From positions 1 to 64,000 of the forward strand of contig NZ_PHNT01000002.1 of assembly GCF_002834145.1 (NCBI RefSeq): DNA of 64,000 bases. Reading direction: 5' to 3'. The notes beneath the pieces are model-generated. The model was not told the origin of the DNA, ran no database searches, and saw only the letters and a list, made by a program, of their open reading frames with translations. The translations under genes and the position numbers were made by a program. This document shows, piece by piece, positions 28,347 through 40,322 of the stretch (positions are counted from its first letter, which is position 1; each line of letters begins with the position of its first letter). The DNA is from Roseovarius salinarum. GTDB taxonomy: Bacteria; Pseudomonadota; Alphaproteobacteria; Rhodobacterales; Rhodobacteraceae.

Positions 28347-29038
28347 GCATCCATCCTTTCTGCGAGTTCGAGGAAATCGCGCGCCGCCACGTCCCGGTCG
28401 TCGGTCGGGGCGAGGTCGGCAGACTGGCCGGGACCGTGTTCGCCGGGTCGGGCCATGAACGCGGTGGCCAGCCCGGCGGCGCGCGCCGCCCGAAGGTCGT
28501 CGTTGTGGGCGGCCACCATCATCACGCGCTCGGGCGGCAGCCGCAGTGCGGCGCAGGCGGCGCGGTAGACGATCGGCGCGGGCTTGAAATCCTGCGCGAT
28601 GTCGGCGCCGAGGATGCAGTCCCACGGCAGGCCCGCATGGCGCGCCAGCCGCGTCATCATCGCGATGGAGCCGTTGGAACAGGGTGCCACGATGTATCGC
28701 GCCCGCAGCCGCGTCAGCCCGGCGACGACGTCGGCCCAGGGATCGAGCCGTTCCCACGCGGCGTTCAGGCTGTCGGGCGCGGTCACGCCCAACCGCGCGG
28801 CGACCCGGTGCAGGTTCTCGAGGTGCAGGTCGTCGAGCGGCACGTAGGCGCGCTGCCCGGCGCGCACAGGGGCCATCGACGGCTGGTATTCCGCGCGCCA
28901 GGCATCGGCGAAGGCGGTGGCGTCCACGCCGGGCAGGGCGTCGGCCACCTGCCGCGCGACCGATCCGCGCCAGTCCACGCAGGTGCCGAACACGTCGAAG
29001 AGCAGGGCCTCGACCTTCGGGCGACCCGCCGCGATCAT
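28343..29038 (-). CDS. Haloacid dehalogenase type II (HAD superfamily)
   Basis: A 231-residue HAD hydrolase of the L-2-haloacid dehalogenase subfamily. Motif I is LLFDVFGTCVDWRGS with the nucleophile Asp15; motif II lies in APCSNGS; motif III has DFKPAPIVY with the Lys; and motif IV is MMVAAHNDDLRAA. The DVFGTCVDWR stretch is characteristic of type II dehalogenases, although many such proteins act on phosphate esters or remain untested. It is followed by the cupin gene with a four-base overlap. It starts 16 bases before the enolase stop on the same strand. Confidence 0.87.
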   Translation of the reverse strand: MIAAGRPKVEALLFDVFGTCVDWRGSVARQVADALPGVDATAFADAWRAEYQPSMAPVRAGQRAYVPLDDLHLENLHRVAARLGVTAPDSLNAAWERLDPWADVVAGLTRLRARYIVAPCSNGSIAMMTRLARHAGLPWDCILGADIAQDFKPAPIVYRAACAALRLPPERVMMVAAHNDDLRAARAAGLATAFMARPGEHGPGQSADLAPTDDRDVAARDFLELAERMDA

Positions 29039-29054
29039 GGCCGGGCCGGCCGGT

Positions 29055-31779
<2,725 letters not shown>

Positions 31780-32110
31780 CTGGGGCCTCTCGTCGTCGTG
31801 GCGTGCTCAATAGCGTCATCCGGGCCGCGTTTCCACCCGTTTCGCCGCAAGTGGTTGACTTCGGCAGGCAGACAGCGCATGTCCTTGCCAACCGACAGTT
31901 CCTGCCGCGTGAGCAGTGACGCCGTCCGATACATGACGGTACGACCCGAAACTGTCGCGGAATGTCCCAAAATCACGCGTGGGTCCAGACGTCCGGTCGG
32001 CGTGTCGGCAATGATGCCGCGCGCGAGGCTCCGGGCGAAACCACGAAGAACGGGGCCGCGTGCGCGGCGCCGGCATCGGCAGGGGCCGCGACAGGCCATG
32101 CCGGGAAGGA
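31780..32110. other. Divergent intergenic region between fur-like and RNA helicase genes
   Basis: About 330 bases without a supported gene. The right end (32100-32110) carries the helicase ribosome site GGGAAGGA. I see no clear terminator, RNA gene, long palindrome or Fur-type box. Confidence 0.4.
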
Positions 32111-33379
32111 ATGAACTTGAACCTTTTCGAAGAAATGGGCCTGCCCGGCCCGCTGGTGGCGAAGCTGGCGAAAATGGGCATCGAGACGCCGACACCGATC
32201 CAGACCCGCGCGATCCCGCACGCGCTGGACGGCGACGACGTGATGGGGTTGGCGCAGACCGGCACCGGCAAGACGGCGGCGTTCGGGCTGCCGCTGATCG
32301 CGCAGCTGGACGCGGTGCGGGGCAAGCCCGCGCCGAAGACCGCGCGCAGCCTGATCCTGGCGCCGACGCGCGAACTGGCCGGCCAGATCCGCGACGCGCT
32401 GGCGCCGCTGGTCGAGGGCACGCCGATGAAGGTCAACGTCGTCGTGGGCGGTGCGGGGATCAATCCGCAGGTCAAGCGGCTGGAGCGGGGCACCGACATC
32501 CTGGTGGCGACCCCGGGGCGCCTGCTCGATCTTCTGGATCGCCGTGCGGTGCGGCTGGACGAGACGCGGTTCCTGGTGCTCGACGAGGCCGACCAGATGC
32601 TCGATCTCGGCTTCATCCACGCGCTGCGCAAGATCGCCGGTCTGCTGCCCGAGACGCGCCAGACCATGCTGTTCTCGGCCACCATGCCCAAGCAGATGAA
32701 CGAGATCGCGTCGAGCTACCTGACGAATCCCAAGCGCGTGCAGGTCAGCCCGCCGGGCAAGGCCGCCGACAAGATCGCGCAGGCGGTGCATTTCGTGGAG
32801 AAGGGGGGCAAGCCCGAGCTGCTGATCGATCTGCTGGACGCGCACCGCGACGAGCTGGCGCTGGTCTTCGGCCGCACCAAGCACGGCTGCGACAAGCTCG
32901 CGCGCAAGCTGGAGGCGGCGGGCTACGCCGTGGCCGCGATCCACGGCAACAAGAGCCAGGGCCAGCGGGAACGTGCGCTCGCGGCGTTCCGCGCGGGCCG
33001 GGTGCGGGTGCTTGTGGCCACCGATGTGGCCGCGCGCGGGCTCGACATCCCCGACGTCAAGCACGTCTACAACTACGAGCTGCCGAACGTGCCGGAAAAC
33101 TACGTCCACCGCATCGGCCGGACGGCGCGCGCGGGCCGCGACGGCCGCGCGGTGGCCTTCTGCGCGCCAGACGAGATGGGCGAGCTGGCAGACATCCAGA
33201 AGGCGATGGCGCTGACCATCCCGGTCGCCTCGGGCGAGCCGTGGCGCGCGCTTCCCGATCCCAAGGCCAAGCCGTCGCGCGGCGGACCGCGCCGGGGCGA
33301 GATGGGCGCGGGCGGTGGAAAACCGGGCAAATCCGGGCGCCGGCGCAGGCGCGGCCCGCCCCGGGCCAGGGCCGCCTGA
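32111..33379 (+). CDS. DEAD-box ATP-dependent RNA helicase (RhlE-like)
   Basis: A 422-residue RNA helicase that unwinds RNA duplexes in ribosome assembly or RNA decay. The motifs appear in order: Q motif near TPTPIQTRAIP, AQTGTGKT (I), PTREL (Ia), TPGRLLD (Ib), LDEADQML (II, DEAD), FSATMPKQ (III), then ATDVAARGLDIPDV (V) and HRIGRTARAGR (VI). The tail from about residue 375 is Gly/Arg/Lys-rich, as in RhlE-like proteins that use it to hold RNA. A longer GTG start is possible, but ATG at 32111 aligns with the helicase core. Confidence 0.93.
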   Translation: MNLNLFEEMGLPGPLVAKLAKMGIETPTPIQTRAIPHALDGDDVMGLAQTGTGKTAAFGLPLIAQLDAVRGKPAPKTARSLILAPTRELAGQIRDALAPLVEGTPMKVNVVVGGAGINPQVKRLERGTDILVATPGRLLDLLDRRAVRLDETRFLVLDEADQMLDLGFIHALRKIAGLLPETRQTMLFSATMPKQMNEIASSYLTNPKRVQVSPPGKAADKIAQAVHFVEKGGKPELLIDLLDAHRDELALVFGRTKHGCDKLARKLEAAGYAVAAIHGNKSQGQRERALAAFRAGRVRVLVATDVAARGLDIPDVKHVYNYELPNVPENYVHRIGRTARAGRDGRAVAFCAPDEMGELADIQKAMALTIPVASGEPWRALPDPKAKPSRGGPRRGEMGAGGGKPGKSGRRRRRGPPRARAA

Positions 33380-33385
33380 GGCGCC

Positions 33386-34633
33386 CTACACCAGGTCGGG
33401 CGCACGGCCCAGGCGGTTGGCCAGGCGGCCGACCGTCAACCCCTGCACCACGATCGAGAACACGACGATCACGTAGGTGGCGGTAAGGATCAGCGGTTTC
33501 CATTCCGAGTCGGGCAGGCTGAGCGCCAGCGCGACCGAGATGCCGCCCTTCAGCCCGCCCCATGTCATGATCGGGATCACCCCGGGCGAGAACGTGCGGA
33601 ACGGGTGGAGCAGCAGCACCGGCAGCGCCACCGCCGCCAGCCGCCCGGCCAGTGCCAGCGCGATCGTGCCCGCGCCCGTCGCCAGGTAACCCGCGTCGAA
33701 GGCCACCGCGAAGACCTCGACCCCGATCAGCAGGAACAGCACGGCGTTCAGGATCTCGTCGACCAGCTTCCAGAAGGCGTCGACGTGGTCGCGCGTCTGC
33801 GCGCTCATGCCGTGGCGGGCGCCCACGTCACCGATCAGAAGCCCCGCGCAGACGGCCATGATCGGCGCCGAGACGTGCAGCGCCACGGCCAGTTCGTAGC
33901 CGCCGAAGGCCAGCCCGAGCGTCAGCAGCACCTCGAGCGCGTAGTCGTCGATGTGCCGCATCACCCGGAACACCAGCCACCCCAGCGCGAGCCCGAGGAC
34001 GGCACCGCCAAGCGCCTCCTGCACGAACAGAAGCGCCGCGTCGCCCAGCCCGCCGCCGCCGTGGCCGCCCGCAGGGAAGGCCAGGCCGACGAGCACCAGG
34101 AACACGACATAGCCCACGCCGTCGTTGAACAGGCTTTCGCCCGCGATCTTCGTTTCCAGCGATTTGCGCAGATTGGCCTCGCGCAGCACGCCCAGCACCG
34201 CGACCGGGTCGGTGGGCGAGACCAGCGCGCCGAAGACCAGCGCGACGATCAGGGGCATGCCGGTGAGCCACCAGAACCCCAGCCCGACCAGCGCGGTCGA
34301 CAGCGCCACGCCCAGCGTGGCCATCAGGAACACCAGCCGCCATTGCGCGCGCAGGTCCGACAGCTTGACGTGCAGCGCGCCGGCGAACAGGAGCAGCCCC
34401 AGCATGCCCTCGAGCAGCGTGTCGGAAAAATCGATGGTGGTGACGATGCCGCGCACCCTGTCGGCCACGCCGAGCGCAGGCCAAAGCGCATCCACGCCCA
34501 TGACACCGAACGAGGCGAAAAGCGCCACCACCAGGATCCCGATGGCCGCGGGCAGCCGCAGGAGGAAATAGTTGACCGCGCCGAAGACCCCGGCCAGCAC
34601 GATCAACAGCGATGCGATCTGGAGGATGGTCAT
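33386..34633 (-). CDS. CPA1 family cation:proton antiporter (NhaP-like)
   Basis: A 415-residue inner-membrane antiporter that exchanges Na+ or K+ for protons. About twelve hydrophobic helices are present. The characteristic motifs are FGALVSPTDPVAVLGVLRE (ion-binding Thr-Asp) and AGESLFNDGVGYVVF, where the Asn-Asp pair is the CPA1 signature, followed by WGGLKGGISVALAL. A TrkA-C domain, present in larger NhaP2 proteins, is absent. It is convergent with the helicase gene, only six bases apart. It probably supports pH and salt balance. Confidence 0.9.
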   Translation of the reverse strand: MTILQIASLLIVLAGVFGAVNYFLLRLPAAIGILVVALFASFGVMGVDALWPALGVADRVRGIVTTIDFSDTLLEGMLGLLLFAGALHVKLSDLRAQWRLVFLMATLGVALSTALVGLGFWWLTGMPLIVALVFGALVSPTDPVAVLGVLREANLRKSLETKIAGESLFNDGVGYVVFLVLVGLAFPAGGHGGGGLGDAALLFVQEALGGAVLGLALGWLVFRVMRHIDDYALEVLLTLGLAFGGYELAVALHVSAPIMAVCAGLLIGDVGARHGMSAQTRDHVDAFWKLVDEILNAVLFLLIGVEVFAVAFDAGYLATGAGTIALALAGRLAAVALPVLLLHPFRTFSPGVIPIMTWGGLKGGISVALALSLPDSEWKPLILTATYVIVVFSIVVQGLTVGRLANRLGRAPDLV

Positions 34634-34694
34634 GCCGGCCCGTGCTTGTCCGCGTCACGCCGGTGCTAGCACGCGGGGCACGCGCCGGCCAGCC

Positions 34695-35399
34695 TCAGCG
34701 CTCCGGCGCGGCGAAATCGGCCCACACGGGCAGGTGGTCCGAGGCGATGCGCGCCGGCCGGGCGCTGTGCACGCCGCTGCGCAGCGCATGCAGGCCGGGG
34801 CTGATCGCGAGCCGGTCCAGCGCGGCCACGGGCCGTGGCGCGGGAAAGCTGGGAAGCCCCGGCAGGAAGCGCACGGCCTTGGCCGTGGCGTCCAGCGCCA
34901 GCGCTTCGCCCCAGTCGTTGAAATCGCCCGCCAGCACGGTGGGCATCGGCGCAAGACGCGCCAGCGCCCTTGAAATCGCGGCCATCTGCAGCAGCCTGTA
35001 GCGCCGCACCAGCCCGAGGTGCAGCCCGACCACCCGCAGCGGGCCGATGTCGGTTTCCAGGTCGGCCCGCACCGCGCCGCGCGGTTCGAGTCCCGGCAGG
35101 TCGATATGCCCGGTGCGCAGCACCCGGACGCCGTCGCGCGCCAGCATGGCATTGCCGTGCCAGCCCAGCGATCCGCCGGGCGCGCCGAACGGCAGGATGC
35201 GCCAGCCCGCCTCCTCCACCATGTCGTGGGGCAGGGCGGCCGGCCGGGGCGGCAGGCGCTTGTCCACCTCCTGCAAGACCACCACATGCGCCTGCAGCGC
35301 CTCGATCACCTGAAGGCTGCGGTCGGGGCGGCGCCGCAGGTCCAGCCCGACGCATTTCTGAAGGTTGTAGGTTGCAATCCTGACCGGGGATGGGCTCAT
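34695..35399 (-). CDS. Endonuclease/exonuclease/phosphatase family protein
   Basis: A 234-residue metal-dependent hydrolase of the DNase I-like fold. Motifs are RIATYNLQKCVGLD (first Asn), VVVLQEVDKRL (catalytic Glu), LHLGLVRRYRLLQ, VLAGDFNDWGEAL (catalytic Asp-Asn) and ASDHLPVWADF (Asp-His pair at the end). The substrate could be DNA, a phospholipid or a phosphoinositide, and neighbours give no hint. The start is not firm: the ATG at 35399 lacks a strong ribosome site, and an in-frame ATG 63 bases upstream would run into the divergent gene. Confidence 0.82.
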   Translation of the reverse strand: MSPSPVRIATYNLQKCVGLDLRRRPDRSLQVIEALQAHVVVLQEVDKRLPPRPAALPHDMVEEAGWRILPFGAPGGSLGWHGNAMLARDGVRVLRTGHIDLPGLEPRGAVRADLETDIGPLRVVGLHLGLVRRYRLLQMAAISRALARLAPMPTVLAGDFNDWGEALALDATAKAVRFLPGLPSFPAPRPVAALDRLAISPGLHALRSGVHSARPARIASDHLPVWADFAAPER

Positions 35400-35431
35400 A
35401 TCGGGGACGATATCAGCATGGCGCGAAGGGG

Positions 35432-36079
35432 ATGTCACCACCCATGTTCGCGGAACAGACATGGCTGGCCCGCCTGATCTGGCTTGCGCTCGGCGCCGTC
35501 GTGCTGACCGCGCTGGTGCAGTTGCGGTTCGAACTCGCCTTCGTCGCGCTGGCCACGCTGTCGTTGTCGCTGGCGCCGGTCGCGGTCGCCCGCTGGGCCG
35601 AGATCCACGTGCCGCCCTCGTTCATCGCGGCCGTGGTCATCTTCGTGGCGGCGACGCTCTTTCTGGGCGAGGTGTTCGGTTTTTACGAACGGTTCTGGTG
35701 GTGGGATACGGCGATGCACGCCACGTCCGCCATCGGGTTCGGCCTGATCGGCTTCGTGCTGGTCTTCATGATGTTCCAGGGCGATCGTTACGCGGCACCG
35801 CCGTTGGCCCTCGCCTTTTTCGCCTTCTGCTTCGCGATCATGATCGGCAGCCTGTGGGAGATATTCGAGTTCGCAATGGACCAGTTCTTCGGTTTCAACA
35901 TGCAGAAATCCGGCCTTCCCGACACGATGAGCGACCTGATCGTCAACATGGTGGGCGCGGCGATCGGGGCGGGGACCGGGTATGCCTATCTCCGCGGCCA
36001 GAGGCGCGGCGGGTTGATGTGGTTGATCGACGAGTTCGTCCGTCGCAACCCGCGGTTTTTCCGCCGCTGGCGCAAGTGA
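35432..36079 (+). CDS. Integral membrane protein, YjdF-like (DUF2238-like)
   Basis: A 215-residue multi-spanning protein with six or so hydrophobic stretches between residues 12 and 180. The central FGFYERFWWWDTAMHATSAIGFGLIGFVL and the later GSLWEIFEFAMDQ and SGLPDTMSDLIVNMVGA match the conserved Trp-Trp-Asp, Glu-Phe and DTM-DL blocks of YjdF/DUF2238. The function is not established. An ATG at 35444 (M of MFAEQTW) is an alternative start with better spacing from AAGGGG. The C-terminal tail is basic. Confidence 0.8.
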   Translation: MSPPMFAEQTWLARLIWLALGAVVLTALVQLRFELAFVALATLSLSLAPVAVARWAEIHVPPSFIAAVVIFVAATLFLGEVFGFYERFWWWDTAMHATSAIGFGLIGFVLVFMMFQGDRYAAPPLALAFFAFCFAIMIGSLWEIFEFAMDQFFGFNMQKSGLPDTMSDLIVNMVGAAIGAGTGYAYLRGQRRGGLMWLIDEFVRRNPRFFRRWRK

Positions 36080-36097
36080 CGCCCCGCCCGTCGCGGA

Positions 36098-37528
36098 TCA
36101 GGTGCCGCAGAAGGTGCGCTCGACAATCTCCGACGGCGCGGGCGGGCGCGCCAGGTCGTCCGCGTCGGGTTGATCGTCATGGGGATGCGCCAGCACCGTC
36201 ACCAGCCGCTCGAAGGGTGCGAAATCGCCCGCGACGGCCGCCTCGATCATCTGTTCGACGCGATGGTTGCGGGGGATGAAGGCGGGGTTGGCGCGGGCCA
36301 TGCGGTCCTGCGGGTCCTCCTCGGCGGCCAGCCGCGCCCGCCAGCCGCTTTCCCAGGCGTCGAAGGCCGTCGGGTCGGTGAACTGGTCGCGGGCGTCGCC
36401 ACGGTGCAGCGCGCGGAAGGTATTGGTGAAATCGCACTGGTTGTCGGCCATGCGCTGCAACAGGTCGTCGATCAGCGGCGCGTCCTCCGCGGTGGCCTGC
36501 GCAAGCCCGATCTTTCGGCCGAACAGGTGCCGGCGGTGCGCCTCGATCCTGTCCGGCATGGCGTGCACGGCCCGCGTGTAGGCCTCGACGGCCGCGTCCT
36601 GGTCGTCGTTGAGGGGCACGAGGCAGGTGGCGAACTGCGCCATGTTCCACACGATCACCCGCGCCTGGTTGTCATAGGCGTAGCGGCCGTGCGCGTCGAT
36701 CGAGCTGAACACCGTGACGGGGTGATAGGTGTCCATGAAGGCACAGGGGCCGTAATCGATCGTCTCGCCCGAAAGCGCGGTGTTGTCGGTGTTCATCACG
36801 CCGTGGATGAAACCCACCGAAAGCCATTGCGCCACGAGCTTCGCCTGCCGCTCGATCGCGGCCTCCAGCACCTCCTGCGGGGTGGCGCAGTCGGGGAAAT
36901 GGCGCGCGCGGGTATGTTCGAACAGCGTACGCAGCGCATCGAGATCGCGGCGCGCGGCGAAGTACTGGAACGTGCCCACGCGGATGTGGCTGGATGCCAC
37001 GCGCGCCAGAATCGCGCCGGGCAGGCCGCCGGCCTCGCGGAACACCGGCTCGCCCGTGGCCACCGCCGCCAGCGCCCGGCTGGTGGGAATCCCCAGCGCG
37101 TGCATCGCTTCGGAGACCACGTATTCGCGCAGCACCGGGCCCATCCACGCGCGCCCGTCGCCCATGCGCGAAAACGGCGTCGGGCCCGATCCCTTCAAGT
37201 GGATGTCGCGGCGGCGCCCCGCGCGGTCCAAGACCTCGCCCAGCAGGGTGGCGCGCCCATCGCCCAACTGGGGCGAGAAACCGCCGAACTGGTGACCGGC
37301 ATAGGCCTGCGCCAGCGGCGCGGCGCCCTCCGGCAGCCGGTTGCCGGCAAAGACCGCGGCCAGCTCGTCCGCGTCGCCGGGCGTGATGCCGAGTTCCGCG
37401 GCAAGGTCATGATTGAAGCGGATCAGCCGCGGTGCCTGCACCGGCGTCGGATCCAGCCGGGCATAGAAGCGGTCGGGCAGCCGGGCGTAGCTGTTGTCGA
37501 AGTCGATCGAAAGGCTCATGTTTGACAC
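36098..37528 (-). CDS. selO: Protein adenylyltransferase SelO (YdiU)
   Basis: SelO is a pseudokinase that transfers AMP to Ser/Thr/Tyr of target proteins, many in redox metabolism. The 476-residue protein has the N-terminal [27 protein letters not shown], the [24 protein letters not shown] region, and the inverted kinase active site [24 protein letters not shown]. The C-terminus is TFCGT, the position where animal SelO has selenocysteine; here it is Cys. It is convergent with the YjdF-like gene. An alternative start is three codons downstream (MSLSID). Confidence 0.93.
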   Translation of the reverse strand: MSNMSLSIDFDNSYARLPDRFYARLDPTPVQAPRLIRFNHDLAAELGITPGDADELAAVFAGNRLPEGAAPLAQAYAGHQFGGFSPQLGDGRATLLGEVLDRAGRRRDIHLKGSGPTPFSRMGDGRAWMGPVLREYVVSEAMHALGIPTSRALAAVATGEPVFREAGGLPGAILARVASSHIRVGTFQYFAARRDLDALRTLFEHTRARHFPDCATPQEVLEAAIERQAKLVAQWLSVGFIHGVMNTDNTALSGETIDYGPCAFMDTYHPVTVFSSIDAHGRYAYDNQARVIVWNMAQFATCLVPLNDDQDAAVEAYTRAVHAMPDRIEAHRRHLFGRKIGLAQATAEDAPLIDDLLQRMADNQCDFTNTFRALHRGDARDQFTDPTAFDAWESGWRARLAAEEDPQDRMARANPAFIPRNHRVEQMIEAAVAGDFAPFERLVTVLAHPHDDQPDADDLARPPAPSEIVERTFCGT

Positions 37529-37583
37529 GTAATCCTCTGTCGGCGGCCGTCCAAGAGGAAGGCGCTTCGTCCGCGGCGCCCGG

Positions 37584-38030
37584 TCAGAGCGGACGCGTTG
37601 TCAGCACCATGTCGTCGCGCACTTCGAATCGCTGGCGTGCGCACAGGCGGCGGGCGGCCTCGTCGCCCTGGCGCAGCGGCAGGTGCAGCGCCCGGACGCC
37701 CGCCTGCGCCAGCCGGCGCGGCAGGGTCGAAAGCACCTCCGCGCCGATGCCCCGGCCGCGCACGCTGGCGCGGATGTAGAACTCGTCGATCTCTGCGCGC
37801 AGCCCGCCGAGGCGGACCGACCAGCCGAAGCCCAGAACAATATAGCCGATGGGCGCACGCGCCGGCCCGATCAGGTAGACCGCGCCATGCGGCACGCCGT
37901 CGAGCAGCGGCGAAAGCGCCGCGCGGCGCGTCTCGTCGTCCATGTCGATGCCGGATTCGGCGTGAAAGGCGGCGGCGAGCGGCACGAGCCGTGCTAGGTC
38001 GTCGGGACCGGCCGGGTGCAGCGAAGTCAT
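37584..38030 (-). CDS. GNAT family N-acetyltransferase
   Basis: A 148-residue acetyltransferase of the GNAT fold. Motif A is [28 protein letters not shown] (the RGRGIG pyrophosphate loop of acetyl-CoA binding), and motif B/C follows with [22 protein letters not shown], the substrate-end beta-bulge and VRDDMVLT. The start at 38030 lies behind AGGAG at a 5-base spacing; the in-frame extension upstream is not credible. Acceptor unknown. It lies 57 bases past the selO start on the same strand. Confidence 0.85.
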   Translation of the reverse strand: MTSLHPAGPDDLARLVPLAAAFHAESGIDMDDETRRAALSPLLDGVPHGAVYLIGPARAPIGYIVLGFGWSVRLGGLRAEIDEFYIRASVRGRGIGAEVLSTLPRRLAQAGVRALHLPLRQGDEAARRLCARQRFEVRDDMVLTTRPL

Positions 38031-38220
38031 GTGGGCTCCTCGGGAAAAGGGCGGCGGCGCGTGGTCCCTCCTGACGGCTGCGGCCCGCGATGTCCATGCC
38101 CCCGGCCGCGCGTTCGGCCGTTGTGCGCCGGGTTCGGCGGCGGGCCGAAAAAACCGTTGGCGGATTCCGCAAGATCCCGTCGCGGAAGGGCCTCCAGCGG
38201 GCGGCGTCCGGGCCCCGGCC

Positions 38221-39042
38221 TCAGCCGGCGCCGCGTTCGTGCGCCTTCGCGGCGTCCCAGAGCGCGTCCATCTCCGCGAGGTCCGAGTCCTCGGGCCGCT
38301 TGCCCGCCTCGGCCAGCGCCGCCTCGATCCGTTCGAAGCGGCGCGTGAACTTCGCGTTGGCGCCGCGCAGCGCGGCCTCCGGGTCCACGCCAAGGTGGCG
38401 GGCGAGGTTGGCCATCACGAACAGCAGGTCGCCGAACTCCTCCTCGGTCTCGGCCTGCGATTGCGACCGGGCCGCCTCGCGCAGCTCGGTCGTCTCTTCC
38501 GCGATCTTGTCAAGCACCTGGTCCGTCTGCGGCCAGTCGAAGCCCACGCGCGCCGCGCGTTTCTGAAGTTTAACCGCGCGCATCAGCGCGGGCAGCCCGG
38601 CGGCCACGCCGTCGAGCGTGCCGGTCTGCGCCTTCTGCGCGCGTTCGGCGGCCTTGATCGCCTCCCAGTCGCGGGTCTGCTGCGCGGCGGTCTTGTCGCG
38701 GCTGTCCGCACCGAAGACGTGGGGGTGGCGCGCCACCATCTTGTCGGCGATGGCGTTGGCCACGTCGTCGAAGGCGAACAGGCCCTCGTCGTCCGCGATC
38801 TGGGCGTGAAAGACCACCTGCAACAGCAGGTCGCCCAGCTCTGCCTTCAGCTCCGTCCAGTCGCGGCGCGCGATGGCGTCGGCGACCTCGTGCGCCTCCT
38901 CTATCGTGTAGGGCGCGATGGTGTCGAACCCTTGCTCGATGTCCCAGGGGCAGCCCGTTTCGGGATCGCGCAGGCGGCGCATGATCTCGATCAGGCGGGG
39001 CATGCCCCCCGCGGGGTCATGGACGAGCGCGTCATCGGGCAT
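38221..39042 (-). CDS. mazG: Nucleoside triphosphate pyrophosphohydrolase MazG
   Basis: MazG cleaves nucleoside triphosphates to monophosphates and pyrophosphate, probably clearing damaged or excess nucleotides and modulating ppGpp. The 273-residue protein carries two MazG-type domains. The first shows CPWDIEQGFDTIAPYTIEEAHEVADAI and ELKAELGDLLLQVVFHAQIA (ExxE...ExxD metal site). The second has KIAEETTELREAARS and EEEFGDLLFVMANLARHLG. The start at 39042 has GGAG nine bases upstream. The gene is divergent from the amidohydrolase gene with 63 bases between. Confidence 0.93.
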   Translation of the reverse strand: MPDDALVHDPAGGMPRLIEIMRRLRDPETGCPWDIEQGFDTIAPYTIEEAHEVADAIARRDWTELKAELGDLLLQVVFHAQIADDEGLFAFDDVANAIADKMVARHPHVFGADSRDKTAAQQTRDWEAIKAAERAQKAQTGTLDGVAAGLPALMRAVKLQKRAARVGFDWPQTDQVLDKIAEETTELREAARSQSQAETEEEFGDLLFVMANLARHLGVDPEAALRGANAKFTRRFERIEAALAEAGKRPEDSDLAEMDALWDAAKAHERGAG

Positions 39043-39105
39043 TGCGGCGGCTCCGGCTTTGGGGTTGACTGGACCCTGACGCGCAAAGGCACCGGAGTCC
39101 AGCAC

Positions 39106-40275
39106 ATGGCCGTGATCAACCGCATCGCCGGACTGGCGGACGAGATGACAGACTGGCGGCGCGCGCTGCATCGCCGCCCCGAACTGGGGCTCGACTGCCA
39201 CGAGACCGCCGGTTTCGTGACCGAGAAGCTGCGCGCCTTCGGCGTCGATTCGATCGAGACCGGGGTGGCCACCTCGGGCGTGGTCGCGGTGATCGAGGGG
39301 CGCGGCGGCGCGGGCCCCGCGATCGGGCTGCGCGCGGACATGGACGCGCTGCCCATCGCCGAGGCCACGGGTGCCGACTGGGCCTCGCAGGTGCCGGGCG
39401 CGATGCACGCCTGCGGTCACGACGGGCACACCGCGATGCTGCTGGGCGCGGCCAAATACCTGGCCGAGACGCGCAATTTCACGGGCCGTGCCGTGCTGAT
39501 CTTCCAGCCCGCCGAGGAAGGCCCGGGCGGGGCCAGGCTGATGGTCGACGCGGGCGTGCTGGAGCGCCACGGCATCGCCCAGGTCTACGCGCTGCACACC
39601 CTGCCGGGCCGCGAGGCGGGCGCGCTGCTGACCACCCCAGGGCCGATCATGGCGGCGGTGGACACCTTCCACGTCGACATCACGGGCCACGGCGGGCACG
39701 GCGCCTATCCGCACGAAACCCGTGACCCCGTGATCGCTGCGGCGGGCATGGTGCAGGCCATCCAGACGATTGCCAGCCGCAACCACCACGCCCTTGACGA
39801 CCTGGTGGTGTCGGTCACGCAGATCCACACCGGCAGTGCCGAGAACATCGTGCCCGACACGGCCTATGTGAACGGCACGGTGCGCAGTTTCGACGCCGAC
39901 GTGCGCGCGATGGTGCTGCGGCGCCTGGACGAGATCGTGGCGGGGCAGGCAGCGAGCTACGGCGTGGAGGCGGCGCTGCACATCGAGGAGGGATATCCCC
40001 CGACGGTCAACGATGCCGAATGCACGGCCTTTGCCGCGGATGTCGCCGGCGAGATCGCGGGGGCCGCGCGCGTCGATACCGCGCTGACCCGCGGCATGGG
40101 GGCGGAGGATTTCGCCTTCATGCTGCAGGCGCGGCCGGGGGCCTACATGTTCCTCGGCCAGGGAGAGGGGCCGGGCCTGCACCATCCCGGGTTCGATTTC
40201 AACGACCGGGTGGCGCCGGTGGGGGCCTCGGTGCTGGCGCGGCTGGTGGAGAGGGCGCAGCCGGCGGCGGCGTGA
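39106..40275 (+). CDS. M20 family amidohydrolase (hippurate hydrolase-like)
   Basis: A 389-residue M20D metallopeptidase-like amidohydrolase that hydrolyses N-acyl amino acids or related amides. The metal and catalytic motifs are GLRADMDALPIAEATG, AMHACGHDGHTAMLLGAA, the catalytic Glu-Glu in QPAEEGPGGARLM and HTLPGREAG; the dimerisation domain follows (HVDITGHGGHGAYPHETRD), and the C-terminal RGMGAEDFAFML and GLHHPGFDFND finish the metal site. Acceptor and substrate are not known from sequence. A GGAG box 8 bases before the ATG sets the start. Agmatinase follows 47 bases later. Confidence 0.9.
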   Translation: MAVINRIAGLADEMTDWRRALHRRPELGLDCHETAGFVTEKLRAFGVDSIETGVATSGVVAVIEGRGGAGPAIGLRADMDALPIAEATGADWASQVPGAMHACGHDGHTAMLLGAAKYLAETRNFTGRAVLIFQPAEEGPGGARLMVDAGVLERHGIAQVYALHTLPGREAGALLTTPGPIMAAVDTFHVDITGHGGHGAYPHETRDPVIAAAGMVQAIQTIASRNHHALDDLVVSVTQIHTGSAENIVPDTAYVNGTVRSFDADVRAMVLRRLDEIVAGQAASYGVEAALHIEEGYPPTVNDAECTAFAADVAGEIAGAARVDTALTRGMGAEDFAFMLQARPGAYMFLGQGEGPGLHHPGFDFNDRVAPVGASVLARLVERAQPAAA

Positions 40276-40322
40276 TGCCACGTCGCGCGCCGTCCGGACA
40301 CACGTGAAAGGGCATCACGCCG